DNA of 49,621 nucleotides, taken from positions 1 through 49,621 of the forward strand of contig JACZJJ010000106.1 of assembly GCA_014860625.1 (NCBI GenBank), written 5' to 3'. The notes under the pieces were generated by a model. That model did no database searches, was not told the DNA's origin, and saw only the letters and a list, made by a program, of their open reading frames with translations. Every line of letters starts with the position of its first letter. Position 1 is the first letter of the stretch. The position numbers were made by a program, and so were the translations under genes. This stretch comes from Bacteroidales bacterium. GTDB taxonomy: Bacteria; Bacteroidota; Bacteroidia; Bacteroidales; FEN-979. Shown piece after piece: positions 1-9,140 of the stretch.

Positions 1-278
1 CTTCCCGGGCTTGCTTTCAACATGGATGGATCCGCCATGAATTTGATCTGTTCCGGTGGGGCAGATCTTGTTTCTTCAACCAAAATGGAGAAGAATCCTT
101 CGTCGCGGTAATATCCTTGTTCAATTGCAGCATAATAGCCGGCAAATTGAAACTGATGTTTCCATTTTAACTGAAGTTTGACTGTGACTTCAGTGGAATC
201 GTTGTCAGTAGGTCTTGCTGATATTGGCTGAGTGCAACATAAAAACAGTGGAATGAAAACAAAAACCCAGTATTTCAT
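1..278 (-). CDS. NMT1/THI5-like substrate-binding protein, N-terminal part (runs off window)
   Basis: An open frame starts at ATG 278-276 and continues past base 1, giving 92 codons. The first ~20 residues are a hydrophobic signal sequence with a Cys pair (FLCCTQ), so a lipoprotein or a secreted protein is likely. The segment LQLKWKHQFQFAGYYAAIEQ followed by GYYRDEGF is the typical start of NMT1/THI5/SsuA-type periplasmic binding domains, which bind pyrimidine precursors, sulfonates or similar small ligands. After this motif the sequence is less typical, and the rest of the gene is missing, so ligand and any fused kinase domain are unknown. A TATATTTG promoter element lies 20 bases upstream of the start. 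The gene diverges from the unknown gene at 360. Confidence 0.6.
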   Translation of the reverse strand, partial: MKYWVFVFIPLFLCCTQPISARPTDNDSTEVTVKLQLKWKHQFQFAGYYAAIEQGYYRDEGFFSILVEETRSAPPEQIKFMADPSMLKASPG

Positions 279-297
279 AGTGCCTTAAAGTATCCTG

Positions 298-305
298 CAA
301 ATATA
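298..305 (-). promoter_or_regulatory. Bacteroidota -7 element for the gene at 278
   Basis: TATATTTG on the minus strand matches the Bacteroidota consensus TAnnTTTG exactly. It ends 20 bases before the start codon at 278. No good -33 TTTG is seen at the expected spacing. Confidence 0.5.
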
Positions 306-327
306 ATGTGTTTGATCTGTAATAGTG

Positions 328-335
328 TATATTTG
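328..335 (+). promoter_or_regulatory. Bacteroidota -7 element for the gene at 360
   Basis: TATATTTG on the plus strand matches TAnnTTTG exactly and ends 25 bases before the ATG at 360. It lies downstream of the alternative ATG at 306, so it argues for the later start. It faces away from the element at 298-305. Confidence 0.5.
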
Positions 336-359
336 TACTATCGTCAACCTCAATCCGGC

Positions 360-1052
360 ATGAAACCCCTCCCTTTGTCCAGGAGTACAAGCGTATTTTC
401 GGATATTCGTCAATATTTCCTGAACAAACCATTATGTGATACCCTGATCAGATTCTCTTCAGATGAAGTGAAGGAGGCTTATTGCAACAGCATCATGCAG
501 CGGATTGGCATAGATGTCCATCAATTCAAATTGATGAACATTCATCGGGTTGGGATTGAAGTCCCCTCCAGTTACCTCTTTTATGAGTTGATGAAATGGA
601 ACGGAGACTCTATCTGCTGGCCGAATCACATGGCCAAAGTCAACCTTCAGGAGGGAAAAATTGATAATATAGTAATCACCCTCCTTGGCAGGTTTTATAA
701 GCTTTTTGTCATGAAATCCATTCGGATTCATCAGATTCCTGCCCTCAACGATACGGACAACGCACGTTATTTTTTATACCAATGCAGTGGGGGATATCCA
801 ATTGGAATTTTCTCACTCTATGTGCGGACCTCCATTCCCGAACGCGGTGAAGAAGAGATGTCGCAGCTCTTTTTCCTAACGAGTTTCAATTTTTATGGAA
901 AGCAATTCTGGTCAAGAATAAAGCCCCTGCGAGCCGCCTGGGAATTTGTTCACAACAGGGTGACAGCCAATGTCGCCTGCCGGTTTAAACAGCTGGTTGA
1001 GTGGAAGTTTGAAAATCTCAAGCATCCAGATATTGCTGATCAATCCGAATAA
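360..1052 (+). CDS. Hypothetical protein, about 230 residues
   Basis: I do not recognise this family. The protein has no clear signal peptide or membrane segment and is rich in aromatic and basic residues (for example FNFYGKQFW). An ATG at 306 gives 18 extra residues, but the promoter element at 328-335 favours the ATG at 360. The 3' end overlaps the convergent MMPL fusion gene by 35 bases. The frame is long and uninterrupted, and the product has an ordinary soluble-protein composition, so I take it as real. Neighbours give no firm clue to function. Confidence 0.55.
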   Translation: MKPLPLSRSTSVFSDIRQYFLNKPLCDTLIRFSSDEVKEAYCNSIMQRIGIDVHQFKLMNIHRVGIEVPSSYLFYELMKWNGDSICWPNHMAKVNLQEGKIDNIVITLLGRFYKLFVMKSIRIHQIPALNDTDNARYFLYQCSGGYPIGIFSLYVRTSIPERGEEEMSQLFFLTSFNFYGKQFWSRIKPLRAAWEFVHNRVTANVACRFKQLVEWKFENLKHPDIADQSE

Positions 1053-4000
1053 AGATATTTGAAGATTTTTTCCCAACATCCAGGATTTCACAAGTAAATC
1101 CGTGTTCAGCTGCAATCCTGGCAATCTCTGAGGATGAGATAAACCACAATTTTTTCTGATTATTCTCTGTTTTATTGAACTGTAACAGCCTGGTAGATAG
1201 ATATTCAGATAACCTGGTTCGCTGATGCCGTTTTCCCAGATCGGCATTCCCTTCCCGGATCAGCAATACGCCTCCTGGTTTCAGGCTGTTCATGCAGGAG
1301 ATCAGAAGACGTTCCTGCTTCTCAGGAACCAGGTAGTGCAATACATCGCCTAGCAGGATGCCGTCTTGCGGGGTCATCGGAAACTCCGACACATCTCCGT
1401 GAATGAATTTGATACGGTTGTTCACGAGGTATCCGTTCTGCGCCACCCCGATCTTCTCTTCATCAAAATCAACCCCCGTCAGGGTCCTGTTTTCCCCTGT
1501 AAGCATCAACATGAAGGATACGTATCCATATCCACAGCCAAGGTCTAAGATTGAACCACTAGTGGGAAGCAATGCGTGGTAGTGAACGAAATCCTTCTCA
1601 AGCATCATCTTGATCCTTATATACCATTCCAGAACAGGTCCTTTGAAAAGGTAGTTCATCCGAAGCGTAAGATGATAATAAGATGGCGTGGCATGTATTT
1701 TCCTGCAGTTTTGATATTCCTCTTTATAGAGCCTGCGCACGAGTTTGGTCCGTTCCGAATAGGTCACACCAAAATCATTGTTTTCTGGATTAATCCGTGG
1801 CAATACGCTCATAAACAGTCTTCCGGGTTTTCCCCAGAAATTGCCTTTTTGAAGGTAGTCACCACTGCCAAAAATCAGGATTGGGAGGATGTCCACCTGC
1901 AGCTTCTCGGCGATGTAGAATGCTCCCCGGTGGAATCGCTGGATATGGCCATCTTTCGATCGGGTTCCTTCCGGAAAAATCAGGATCGAATATCCTTCAT
2001 CCATCCTCTGCCTGATAATATCCAGGGAGTTGTCAACCCCCTCTTCCATCGGTGGGAATCCGGCTAAACGGGCCACAGGTCCAAAAACCCAATGTTTATA
2101 AACCCATTTATTGGTGAGAATCAGGATGTTGGGACTAAGCCTTAGCAATGCAGGAGTTTCAATCAGCGATTGATGGTTGCTGATAATGATCGCCGGTTTT
2201 TGAAAATTCTCACCCTCCGGGTTATCCACGTGATGGTAACGGAGGAAGTTCATTCCAATATAGATTTTGCTTAACCGGCAGAATATCCGGTGAAATATCT
2301 CCTGTTTCCTCTTTCTTGAGAACGGGAGAACGGGACTGATTAACGTGCCGTAGATTGCCAGTATCAGTGCAATGGTCGTAATAGGAATCCAGGCAACGAT
2401 AATGGAATACCCAATAGTGAAAAGGGTAACCGGGAAACTTCTTTTTCGCTTTGGTTTAAAAAGGAACCAATTTGCCAGCATGGACTGATACGTATATGAG
2501 ACCAGCACTACGGAAACAACGCCTATAATGGATATAAGGGCAATTGAGTTCAGTGCGGGATGTCGCGCTGCAAAAAGGGCTGCAACACCGATGAGCGTGG
2601 TCGTAGAGGAGAGAAAAATGGAGACCTGGTAGGTCTTCATGTCGTTGATGCCGGTTTTATAATCATACAGCAATCCACGCATCATCAGGATGCTGTAATC
2701 AACGCCCAAACCAAACACGAAGGAAGAGATGATGATATTGAAAATATTGAATCTGATGCCGAAAAGACCCATGAATCCCAACGTAAGCAGCCAGGCAAAA
2801 AACATGGGTAACGCTGTGGTAAATCCAATCTCAATGCGCCCGAAAGATAAGAGGAGTAAAATGGAAACGAAAATCATCGAAAGGGTTACCAGCTTGTTGA
2901 AATCAACCCTCACATGATCAACAAACCGGCTTGTGAGGTTCTGCCGGTCAAATAATACAAACCGGGGATCATCCTTAAATGACTCATAAACAATAGGTTT
3001 CTCTTCTTCTGTAACGTTGACGACTGCAGTTACCATCGTCATCTCAGGAGTTTCGTTGATCCATTCCCCAAAGAGAGATTCTTTCATCAGTTCATTCTCC
3101 TGATCGGAAAGTGATACGAATGATGCAGAGAGCATTCTATCCAGGCCATCAAAGGCTTCCTGGGAGAATCCTTGCTTTTGTCCTTCTTTGCGGACCTCCG
3201 ATGTCAGCTTCTCTTTTCGCTCTTCTGTCCAGAAGTTTCGCCATTTTTCCAACCGCGATGCCTGAATCGAATCAGAAAGCAGGAAGGTGCTGATCCCCGA
3301 CCATCCCTGTATCAGAGCTGAATTTTTCATCTCATCCAGCTTGCTGACAGCTACTTCGTTCGACTGAAGCGCCTGATCGATCGTGGAGCCTGTGGATACG
3401 ATATATACATTTTTTACAGATGAAGTGGAGAGTTCATCCAGTGCGGCTTCAGCGGCTAAAAGCTTGTCTGACATGAAGCTCAGACTGTTCATATCAGTCT
3501 CAAATACAACCCGTTTCAAGAAAAACAGGCTTCCAATTCCCATCAGGGCCAAAGCGACGATCAGCCATCCCTGCTTCCCAAAATTGATCCCCCCAATACG
3601 ATCGATGAAATTCTGCCCGGTTTTATCCTTTTTCTTTGGCAGCAGGTAATTGCCAAGAAGTTGAGGCAGGATTACAAGGGCAAAAAAAGCTGCGCCAAGC
3701 ACACTGATGGCTGCAAACCACCCCAGGTCATGTAAGACGGCAGAGTTGAGGAAGACCAGACAGAGGAATGCCCCAACAGAGGTAAGGCTGCAGACAAAGA
3801 TGGTTTGTGACATCTCCTTTATTACCTCTTCAACGTTCTGTTTCTTTCGGTAATGATTGATCATGTAGAGAGCGTAATCGATGATCAATCCAAGGATTAC
3901 CGAACCAATACCCAGCGCGATTGCGGATACATTTCCCTTAGCAAGGTAAAGGATACTTAGTGCAAGGCCACCGCCAAAAAAGGCCGGGATCAGACCAAGC

Positions 4001-4914
4001 AAAGGGACTGCAGCATTTCGGAAGTACCATCCAACAAGGAGAAAGATAGCAAGCAAAGCAAGGGACAGGCTGAGGATGATATCCTTTTTTAACTGGGTGG
4101 CATTCCCAACGGCTACAGCTATCGAGCCGAAATAATCAATTTCAACAGGGTTATCTATCCTGGAATTCGAGTTCTTTCGGCTGGATAAAACGTGCTGTAT
4201 CAATTGGTCGAGTCCGTTGATCAACTCTGTGTTTTTCCGCGTTTCACTGGGAGCATTTGCCGGAGTAATAAAGAACAGCAGATGCCTGCCATCCTGAGAA
4301 AAGATGTACCCATCCTTAAGTACATAGTTTTCATCCACTTGCAGGCTCTGTAACTTCTTCAAAGCCATCGTAGAGATTCCCAGAGGGTCGTCCACCACAC
4401 GCCGTTTCAAAACCATACTTGCCGGAGAGATCATTGTCTTGTAGTTTCTCCTAAGGATAGATTGGATCCGCTCTTCTGAGAGACTGTCCAATGTCCCATA
4501 GTCTGTTTCATTCAGAAAGAGGGGGATATGGTTGTCGATAAGGTTCAGCGCCTTTGGTAACAGGCTCTCATCCGTCTTCAGAAATATGGATCGGATGTAG
4601 GTGGAGTCAAATCTGGTTGTAAGGCTGTCAGAAAGTTCGTCCGCCAGTGAGATGAGTATATCAGGGGAGGACAGGGTAGTTGAATCAGTTAGACGAATAT
4701 GAATAATGAGTTTCTCGGCAAACTTAAAGTTCCTGATCACAAACTCGTCCCGGTTAAGGCTATCTCCTTGTGCTGTAATCCCGGAGATATCCTCTTCCAG
4801 TCGAATACGGGAGGCGAAAAGGCCAATAAAAGCGGCTAACAGAAACAGAAATACCCAGAATGCCCAACGATGTGCCCGAAAAAAACGGTAAATATGGATG
4901 AAGAAAGATGCCAT
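1018..4914 (-). CDS. Trifunctional MMPL exporter / PlsC acyltransferase / SAM methyltransferase
   Basis: The 1298-residue protein has three parts. Residues ~1-800 form an RND/MMPL-type transporter with two six-helix bundles. Each bundle carries the intramembrane acidic motif, GLIIDYALYMI near 340 and GLGVDYSILMM in the second half. Residues ~890-1090 form a PlsC-type acyltransferase with NHQSLIE near 912 (an HX4E form of the usual HX4D) and FPEGTRS near 982. Residues ~1100-1298 form a class I SAM methyltransferase with LDLGCGYGY near 1123. This three-domain order is known from Bacteroidota aryl polyene and flexirubin loci. The likely job is export or lipid attachment of the polyene plus a methylation. 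It lies 14 bases downstream of the glycosyltransferase gene and is probably cotranscribed with it. Confidence 0.9.
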   Translation of the reverse strand: MASFFIHIYRFFRAHRWAFWVFLFLLAAFIGLFASRIRLEEDISGITAQGDSLNRDEFVIRNFKFAEKLIIHIRLTDSTTLSSPDILISLADELSDSLTTRFDSTYIRSIFLKTDESLLPKALNLIDNHIPLFLNETDYGTLDSLSEERIQSILRRNYKTMISPASMVLKRRVVDDPLGISTMALKKLQSLQVDENYVLKDGYIFSQDGRHLLFFITPANAPSETRKNTELINGLDQLIQHVLSSRKNSNSRIDNPVEIDYFGSIAVAVGNATQLKKDIILSLSLALLAIFLLVGWYFRNAAVPLLGLIPAFFGGGLALSILYLAKGNVSAIALGIGSVILGLIIDYALYMINHYRKKQNVEEVIKEMSQTIFVCSLTSVGAFLCLVFLNSAVLHDLGWFAAISVLGAAFFALVILPQLLGNYLLPKKKDKTGQNFIDRIGGINFGKQGWLIVALALMGIGSLFFLKRVVFETDMNSLSFMSDKLLAAEAALDELSTSSVKNVYIVSTGSTIDQALQSNEVAVSKLDEMKNSALIQGWSGISTFLLSDSIQASRLEKWRNFWTEERKEKLTSEVRKEGQKQGFSQEAFDGLDRMLSASFVSLSDQENELMKESLFGEWINETPEMTMVTAVVNVTEEEKPIVYESFKDDPRFVLFDRQNLTSRFVDHVRVDFNKLVTLSMIFVSILLLLSFGRIEIGFTTALPMFFAWLLTLGFMGLFGIRFNIFNIIISSFVFGLGVDYSILMMRGLLYDYKTGINDMKTYQVSIFLSSTTTLIGVAALFAARHPALNSIALISIIGVVSVVLVSYTYQSMLANWFLFKPKRKRSFPVTLFTIGYSIIVAWIPITTIALILAIYGTLISPVLPFSRKRKQEIFHRIFCRLSKIYIGMNFLRYHHVDNPEGENFQKPAIIISNHQSLIETPALLRLSPNILILTNKWVYKHWVFGPVARLAGFPPMEEGVDNSLDIIRQRMDEGYSILIFPEGTRSKDGHIQRFHRGAFYIAEKLQVDILPILIFGSGDYLQKGNFWGKPGRLFMSVLPRINPENNDFGVTYSERTKLVRRLYKEEYQNCRKIHATPSYYHLTLRMNYLFKGPVLEWYIRIKMMLEKDFVHYHALLPTSGSILDLGCGYGYVSFMLMLTGENRTLTGVDFDEEKIGVAQNGYLVNNRIKFIHGDVSEFPMTPQDGILLGDVLHYLVPEKQERLLISCMNSLKPGGVLLIREGNADLGKRHQRTRLSEYLSTRLLQFNKTENNQKKLWFISSSEIARIAAEHGFTCEILDVGKKSSNIFIRIDQQYLDA

Positions 4915-4928
4915 TAAACCTGGATCTG

Positions 4929-6185
4929 TTAGTTAATATTCCCCTCTTTCGCCCGGACTTTTTTTCTGAATATCACCAGGAGGAGAAAGGTAGTCAGTCC
5001 TGCAATTGGTGACAGGATCAATCCAAAGACAAAGCTGCCAAGGATATATTGGAATAAATTCTGTTTAATCCATTGAAAATCAATTCCAGAAGTGTATTCA
5101 TGGTGCGACATGTCTATACCGAGCACATACCCTCCTATAAGGTAACTGAAAAAGATAATTACCGGGATCATGGGTGGGATGCTGATGTTGGAGGTTATCA
5201 GGGCAACAAATTTATTCAGCTTGAAAAGATGAGCCAATGCAACGGCAACAATCATTTGATATCCCCAGAAGGGTGATACCCCGATGAAGATGCCCAGGAC
5301 AACTGACCAGGCCAATTTTGCATTTGAGTCCTCACTGTTTATAAAATAATCCCTGATGATCTCTTTGAAACTTTTTTTTCTGAGGCTTTTCGCAAAATGA
5401 AATGGTCTGATCCAGAGCAATGCGGCAAAAACAAGGATGGTATTCAACAGGGTGGTTCGCGCAAAATCCCTTCCTTTTCTGAAGTGCGACACCCTTTCAC
5501 CTTTGGGGGCATACCATACCCTGACCGGAACGGAATGGATAAAAACACCGCGCCAGGCCAGCCGGACCAGTACCTCCACCTCGAATTCATATTTCCTTGA
5601 GTAGAAGTGACGGATCATGCTGACCCTGTGCAAAGGGTAGAGACGGTATCCTGACTGTACATCCGAAACGTTTAATCCGGTTTCAACGTTGAACCAAAAG
5701 ATGGAGAATTTATGTCCAAAGCTACTGGTTCCCGGAACATCGTTCTGACTCATGTCACGGGCTCCGATGATCATTGAATCGGGATGCCTTTCAGCAGCTT
5801 CAATGAATTTAGGGATATCGTCGGGGAAATGCTGACCGTCGCTGTCGATCGTGATGGCGTATCGATAACCTGCCTGAATAGCATAAGCAAACCCCTCACG
5901 GAGAGCGAAGCCTTTGCCGGTGTTCTTCTCTATTGTGATGAGGTGATGAGGTGATGAAGCGATGGAAGAACCTTCAGTGCCAAATGGCAGCTGCCAACTG
6001 CCAACTTTCCTGAGAACTTCTGCCGTTTCATCCGTACTGCCATCATTTACTACGATGATGTCGTTTGTATAGCTGGAGACTCCCCGGATCACATCGGCCA
6101 GGGTACCTGCATTATTATATGTAGGTATGATTACGCAACACCTCAACTCTTGCATCTTTTGGCGAATGGAATCAACTTCAGGCAT
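4929..6185 (-). CDS. GT2 glycosyltransferase fused to a DUF2062 membrane domain
   Basis: Residues ~15-250 are a GT-A fold family 2 glycosyltransferase with CVIIPTYNN, VVNDGSTDET and the DSDGQH metal-binding motif near 125, typical of dolichol-phosphate-mannose-synthase-like enzymes. Residues ~275-410 are a DUF2062 domain with at least three membrane helices (for example WSVVLGIFIGVSPFWGYQ). The frame is open upstream to 6269, but a promoter element at 6209-6216 favours the ATG at 6185. A stretch encoding LPFGTEGSSIASSPHHL between VLRKVG and IEKNTGKG comes from short tandem repeats and lengthens a normally short linker. The gene pairs with the MMPL fusion gene, as in aryl polyene loci. The sugar and acceptor are unknown. 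Confidence 0.88.
   Translation of the reverse strand: MPEVDSIRQKMQELRCCVIIPTYNNAGTLADVIRGVSSYTNDIIVVNDGSTDETAEVLRKVGSWQLPFGTEGSSIASSPHHLITIEKNTGKGFALREGFAYAIQAGYRYAITIDSDGQHFPDDIPKFIEAAERHPDSMIIGARDMSQNDVPGTSSFGHKFSIFWFNVETGLNVSDVQSGYRLYPLHRVSMIRHFYSRKYEFEVEVLVRLAWRGVFIHSVPVRVWYAPKGERVSHFRKGRDFARTTLLNTILVFAALLWIRPFHFAKSLRKKSFKEIIRDYFINSEDSNAKLAWSVVLGIFIGVSPFWGYQMIVAVALAHLFKLNKFVALITSNISIPPMIPVIIFFSYLIGGYVLGIDMSHHEYTSGIDFQWIKQNLFQYILGSFVFGLILSPIAGLTTFLLLVIFRKKVRAKEGNIN
5935..6008. repeat. Two short tandem repeats inside the glycosyltransferase gene
   Basis: GTGATGAG occurs twice, followed by the variants GTGATGAA and GCGATGGA (5935-5966, 8-base unit). About 20 bases later come GCAGCT, GCCAACT and GCCAACT (5987-6006, 7-base unit). 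The reading frame passes through both. The second word is the reverse complement of the array at 22744. Confidence 0.8.
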
Positions 6186-6208
6186 CAGTGAGGATATGGT
6201 TAATGGAA

Positions 6209-6239
6209 CAAAATTAGCATATTCAGCCAAAGAGACAAC
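6209..6239 (-). promoter_or_regulatory. Promoter for the glycosyltransferase-MMPL operon
   Basis: The -7 element TAATTTTG is at 6209-6216 on the minus strand. A -33-like GTTG is at 6236-6239, 19 bases upstream, which is the usual Bacteroidota spacing. The -7 element ends 24 bases before the ATG at 6185. Confidence 0.55.
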
Positions 6240-6252
6240 GTTGAAAATTATG

Positions 6253-6260
6253 TACTTTTG
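6253..6260 (+). promoter_or_regulatory. -7 element for the radical SAM gene at 6278
   Basis: TACTTTTG matches TAnnTTTG and ends 18 bases before the ATG at 6278. No -33 element stands out. Confidence 0.45.
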
Positions 6261-6277
6261 ACACTGCATACGAAAGA

Positions 6278-7627
6278 ATGACTCACATGTTGGTTCTCCT
6301 TATAAACCCGCCACGCTCACCTGAAAACAATATCCTGAAGTATGCTCCGGAAGCTGCCCGGCGATTCATACATAAGAAACTGATCGGACCTCCGCTAGGG
6401 TTGCTTACGGTAGCTTCTGCATTGAAGGATCATGATGTGGTAGTTATAGATACAAAAGGAGAGTACGACCTTGATCCGGAAGCATTACCACTCCGTGAAC
6501 TTGTCATAAATCTTGTAGAAAAGCATCAGCCGGATGTGGTTGGCGTGACGGTGATTACCTCTGAATTCAACGACTCCATAACAATCTGCCGGGCAGTGAA
6601 GGAGGTTAATCCTAGCATTCTCACTGTAGCTGGCGGCCTTCATGCAACCCTGCTGCCTTTCGATTTTACCGATCCCGCAGTTGATATTGTAATACCGGGA
6701 CAATCGCCGCATCTCTTCAGGGAAGTCGTTGCAGCAAAAGAGAGAGGACTCCCGCCTGAATCTGTCGCCGGTATCCTGATCAGAAAAGAGGGTGAACTGC
6801 AAAAAACAACGGGGAAGATTCTTCCCTGGCAACCAACCGGTTCCGATTACCTGAAGATTGACCGAAAACACCTGGAGAGGTGGATATCTACCTATAAAGT
6901 GGGAAATAGCCCCTTTCCCAGTACGTATGTCTATACCTCCCTCGGATGCCCTTATAAATGCACGTTTTGTTCCATCTGGACACAATTCAAAGGCCGGTAT
7001 TTCCAACGGGGAGTCGAAAGTCTCATCGAAGAGCTGAAGTCTATCCCGGAATACCCCGTAGTAAGGTTTGCTGATGCCAATACCGTTGTGGATCTGCAAT
7101 TCATGAACTACCTTTTCGATCGGATTGTTGAAGAGCACATTGAAAAGACTTTTGTGATGGATATCCGGGCTGACATCGCAGCCAACCATCCTGAGATCAT
7201 TGCTAAAATGGCTAAGGGAGGATTGAAGGTGGTGATCTGCGGGTTTGAATCATTTCGCGATGAAGAACTTAAACGGTACAAAAAGGATTCACCAGCGGTT
7301 GATAACCAGAAAGCGATTGAAGTCTTTCACGACCATGGGATTATGGTTAGAGGAAATTATGTCATCCCCTTTGATTACGGGGAAGATGACTTTAAAGCTC
7401 TTGCCGATTACTCTGCTGCCAACCCCGTGGTATATGCGGGGTATACCATTCTGACCCCGATGCCGGGCACGGTATATCATCGTCAGATCCGTGATCAAAT
7501 TATTGATACGGATTACAATAAATACAACTTTTTCAATGCGGTAACCAAAACCACCCTGCCATACGAAGTGTTTCATGAAAGGGTAGGAGCGCTTTGGTTA
7601 ATCAAAAAGGGAACGGACGTGATCTAA
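6278..7627 (+). CDS. B12-binding domain radical SAM protein (copy 1)
   Basis: The N-terminal ~150 residues look like a cobalamin-binding Rossmann domain (LINPPRSPENN, then VGVTVITSEFND and GGLHATLLP). The radical SAM core follows, with C224-P-Y-K-C228-T-F-C231 binding a 4Fe-4S cluster, and later DIRADIAANHPE and the FESFRDEELKRYKK region. Family members with this build catalyse methyl transfer to unactivated carbons or ring-forming rearrangements. The substrate cannot be read from sequence. It is 449 residues long, diverges from the glycosyltransferase operon and is followed by a second radical SAM gene 56 bases later. Two ATGs lie three codons apart at the start; I keep the first. Confidence 0.85.
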   Translation: MTHMLVLLINPPRSPENNILKYAPEAARRFIHKKLIGPPLGLLTVASALKDHDVVVIDTKGEYDLDPEALPLRELVINLVEKHQPDVVGVTVITSEFNDSITICRAVKEVNPSILTVAGGLHATLLPFDFTDPAVDIVIPGQSPHLFREVVAAKERGLPPESVAGILIRKEGELQKTTGKILPWQPTGSDYLKIDRKHLERWISTYKVGNSPFPSTYVYTSLGCPYKCTFCSIWTQFKGRYFQRGVESLIEELKSIPEYPVVRFADANTVVDLQFMNYLFDRIVEEHIEKTFVMDIRADIAANHPEIIAKMAKGGLKVVICGFESFRDEELKRYKKDSPAVDNQKAIEVFHDHGIMVRGNYVIPFDYGEDDFKALADYSAANPVVYAGYTILTPMPGTVYHRQIRDQIIDTDYNKYNFFNAVTKTTLPYEVFHERVGALWLIKKGTDVI

Positions 7628-7651
7628 TTACGAACTGCAATGGATATTATC

Positions 7652-7683
7652 ATGACTTCATGACTCTATGACCTCGTGACCCC
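7652..7683. repeat. 8-base tandem repeat abutting a start codon
   Basis: There are four units: ATGACTTC, ATGACTCT, ATGACCTC and GTGACCCC. The next unit would begin with the ATG start codon of the gene at 7684. The array fills most of the gap between the two radical SAM genes. Confidence 0.8.
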
Positions 7684-9108
7684 ATGAAAAAACTACTACT
7701 GGTAAATACGAACATTGAGAAGTTCCCTTATCCGATTCCACCGATTGGCCTCAGTCTGCTTGCCTCGTATCTTGCTCCTTTTTATGACGTTAGGGTATAC
7801 GACGGTGTGTTTGATGAAGGAAAATCGCTTCCTGATCTGGTCAGGTCTTACAAGCCTGATTTTATCGGGTTCAGCATCAGGAACATCGATGATGTTGTCG
7901 CTGATAAAACCATATTTTATATGGAGCGGATCCTCGAGGATTTTATTCGTCCGGTTCGGGAACTAACAGAAGTGCCTGTCATTCTTGGAGGGAGCGGATT
8001 CAGCGTTTTTCCTGAGGAGGTCATGGCCTATACGGGAGCTGATTATGGAGTAATTGGAGAAGGGGAGGAGGTAATTCTGAGATTGTTGAAATCTCTGGAG
8101 GCAGAGAATGAATTACCCGACCTGCCAAACCTCGTTGTAAAGAACGGTAAAAACAGAGCCAAATCCCCTCCGAATTCGTTTCTTGTTTATCATTCCATCC
8201 CATTCTCTCAGATTGACCGGCACATCGATTTTAATCCCTATAAACAGCGTGGCGTCTATAGCATCCAAACCAAACGTGGTTGTGCACTCGGTTGCATCTA
8301 CTGTACGTATCCTTCTCTCGAAGGAAAAACCTACAGGCTAAGAGATCCCGACGATGTGGCAAGAGAGATTGAAGAGGCAATGGATCGGGTTGGGAGGGTC
8401 ACCTTTGAGTTTGTGGACTCAACCTTTAATGAACCTGCAGGACATGCAGAAAATATCTGCCGGGCCATTATCCGCCGAAAACTCAACCCTCAGTTGAGGA
8501 CAATGGGTGTTAATCCGCGATATACCAGCAGAGAACTTTTTGATCTGATGATGGAAGCCGGATTCACACAGATCGACATCACCCCCGACAGTGCTGCACC
8601 CGTCGTGATCAGGAATCTGAATAAAGGCTTCACGAGGAAAGATATCGAACGAACGGCCAGCCTGGTAAGTGAATATAACCTGCCAACCATGTGGTTTTTT
8701 CTCTTTGGCGGTCCGGGAGAGACGCCTGAAACGGTCAGGCAATCCCGCGACTTTATTGACCAGCATATTGGTGATGAGGATATGGTTCTCATGCTTGCGG
8801 GACTAAGAATCTATCCCAATACACCTCTTGAGAAAATTGCATTGAAAGAGGGGGTAGTCAGAGAAGGGGAGTTGTTGTTTCACCCTTCACCCTACTATTT
8901 TTCAGTGGGCACGCCCAAATCAGAACTGGATAGGATGCTGCTTGAAATTCGTGATACACATCACAATTGCCTCCCGGCATCAGAAAGCTCTCCCCCTCCT
9001 GAGATGATACAGAAAGCCATCGCACTTCGGAAAGAGAGAGGGTTGACAGAGCCAATGTTCAGAACACTGCTGCGTATCCGGAAGGATATAAAGAGCACAG
9101 AGCTCTGA
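7684..9108 (+). CDS. B12-binding domain radical SAM protein (copy 2)
   Basis: The 474-residue protein has an N-terminal cobalamin-binding domain (PPIGLSLLASYL, GFSIRNIDDV, GGSGFSVFPEE) and a radical SAM core with C200-A-L-G-C204-I-Y-C207. It closely resembles the radical SAM protein at 35343-36704. Both share SIRN/SLRN-DDV, GGS-FS-FPEE and QTKRGC-CIYCTYP-EG, so the two are paralogues or act on related substrates. The family is found near lipid and polyketide genes. The reaction is unknown; methylation or C-C bond formation on an acyl chain are the obvious candidates. The stop codon sits inside a 7-base repeat array, which supplies the last codons. Confidence 0.85.
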   Translation: MKKLLLVNTNIEKFPYPIPPIGLSLLASYLAPFYDVRVYDGVFDEGKSLPDLVRSYKPDFIGFSIRNIDDVVADKTIFYMERILEDFIRPVRELTEVPVILGGSGFSVFPEEVMAYTGADYGVIGEGEEVILRLLKSLEAENELPDLPNLVVKNGKNRAKSPPNSFLVYHSIPFSQIDRHIDFNPYKQRGVYSIQTKRGCALGCIYCTYPSLEGKTYRLRDPDDVAREIEEAMDRVGRVTFEFVDSTFNEPAGHAENICRAIIRRKLNPQLRTMGVNPRYTSRELFDLMMEAGFTQIDITPDSAAPVVIRNLNKGFTRKDIERTASLVSEYNLPTMWFFLFGGPGETPETVRQSRDFIDQHIGDEDMVLMLAGLRIYPNTPLEKIALKEGVVREGELLFHPSPYYFSVGTPKSELDRMLLEIRDTHHNCLPASESSPPPEMIQKAIALRKERGLTEPMFRTLLRIRKDIKSTEL

Positions 9109-9136
9109 GCCCTGTGCCCTGTGCCCTGTGCCCTGT
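9094..9136. repeat. 7-base tandem repeat (GCCCTGT) spanning a stop codon
   Basis: Four exact GCCCTGT units occupy 9109-9136. Degenerate units AGCACAG and AGCTCTG extend back to 9094 inside the 3' end of the radical SAM gene. The array fills the gap between two convergent genes. Confidence 0.85.
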
Positions 9137-9140
9137 GCAA

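Noticed and set aside
459-731. Minus-strand frame opposite the unknown gene at 360
   Set aside because: No recognisable motif or promoter; it is the shadow of the longer plus-strand gene, which has a promoter element.
6185-6269. N-terminal extension of the glycosyltransferase
   Set aside because: A promoter with both -7 and -33 elements lies inside it, and the GT2 fold starts only after residue ~12 of the shorter form.
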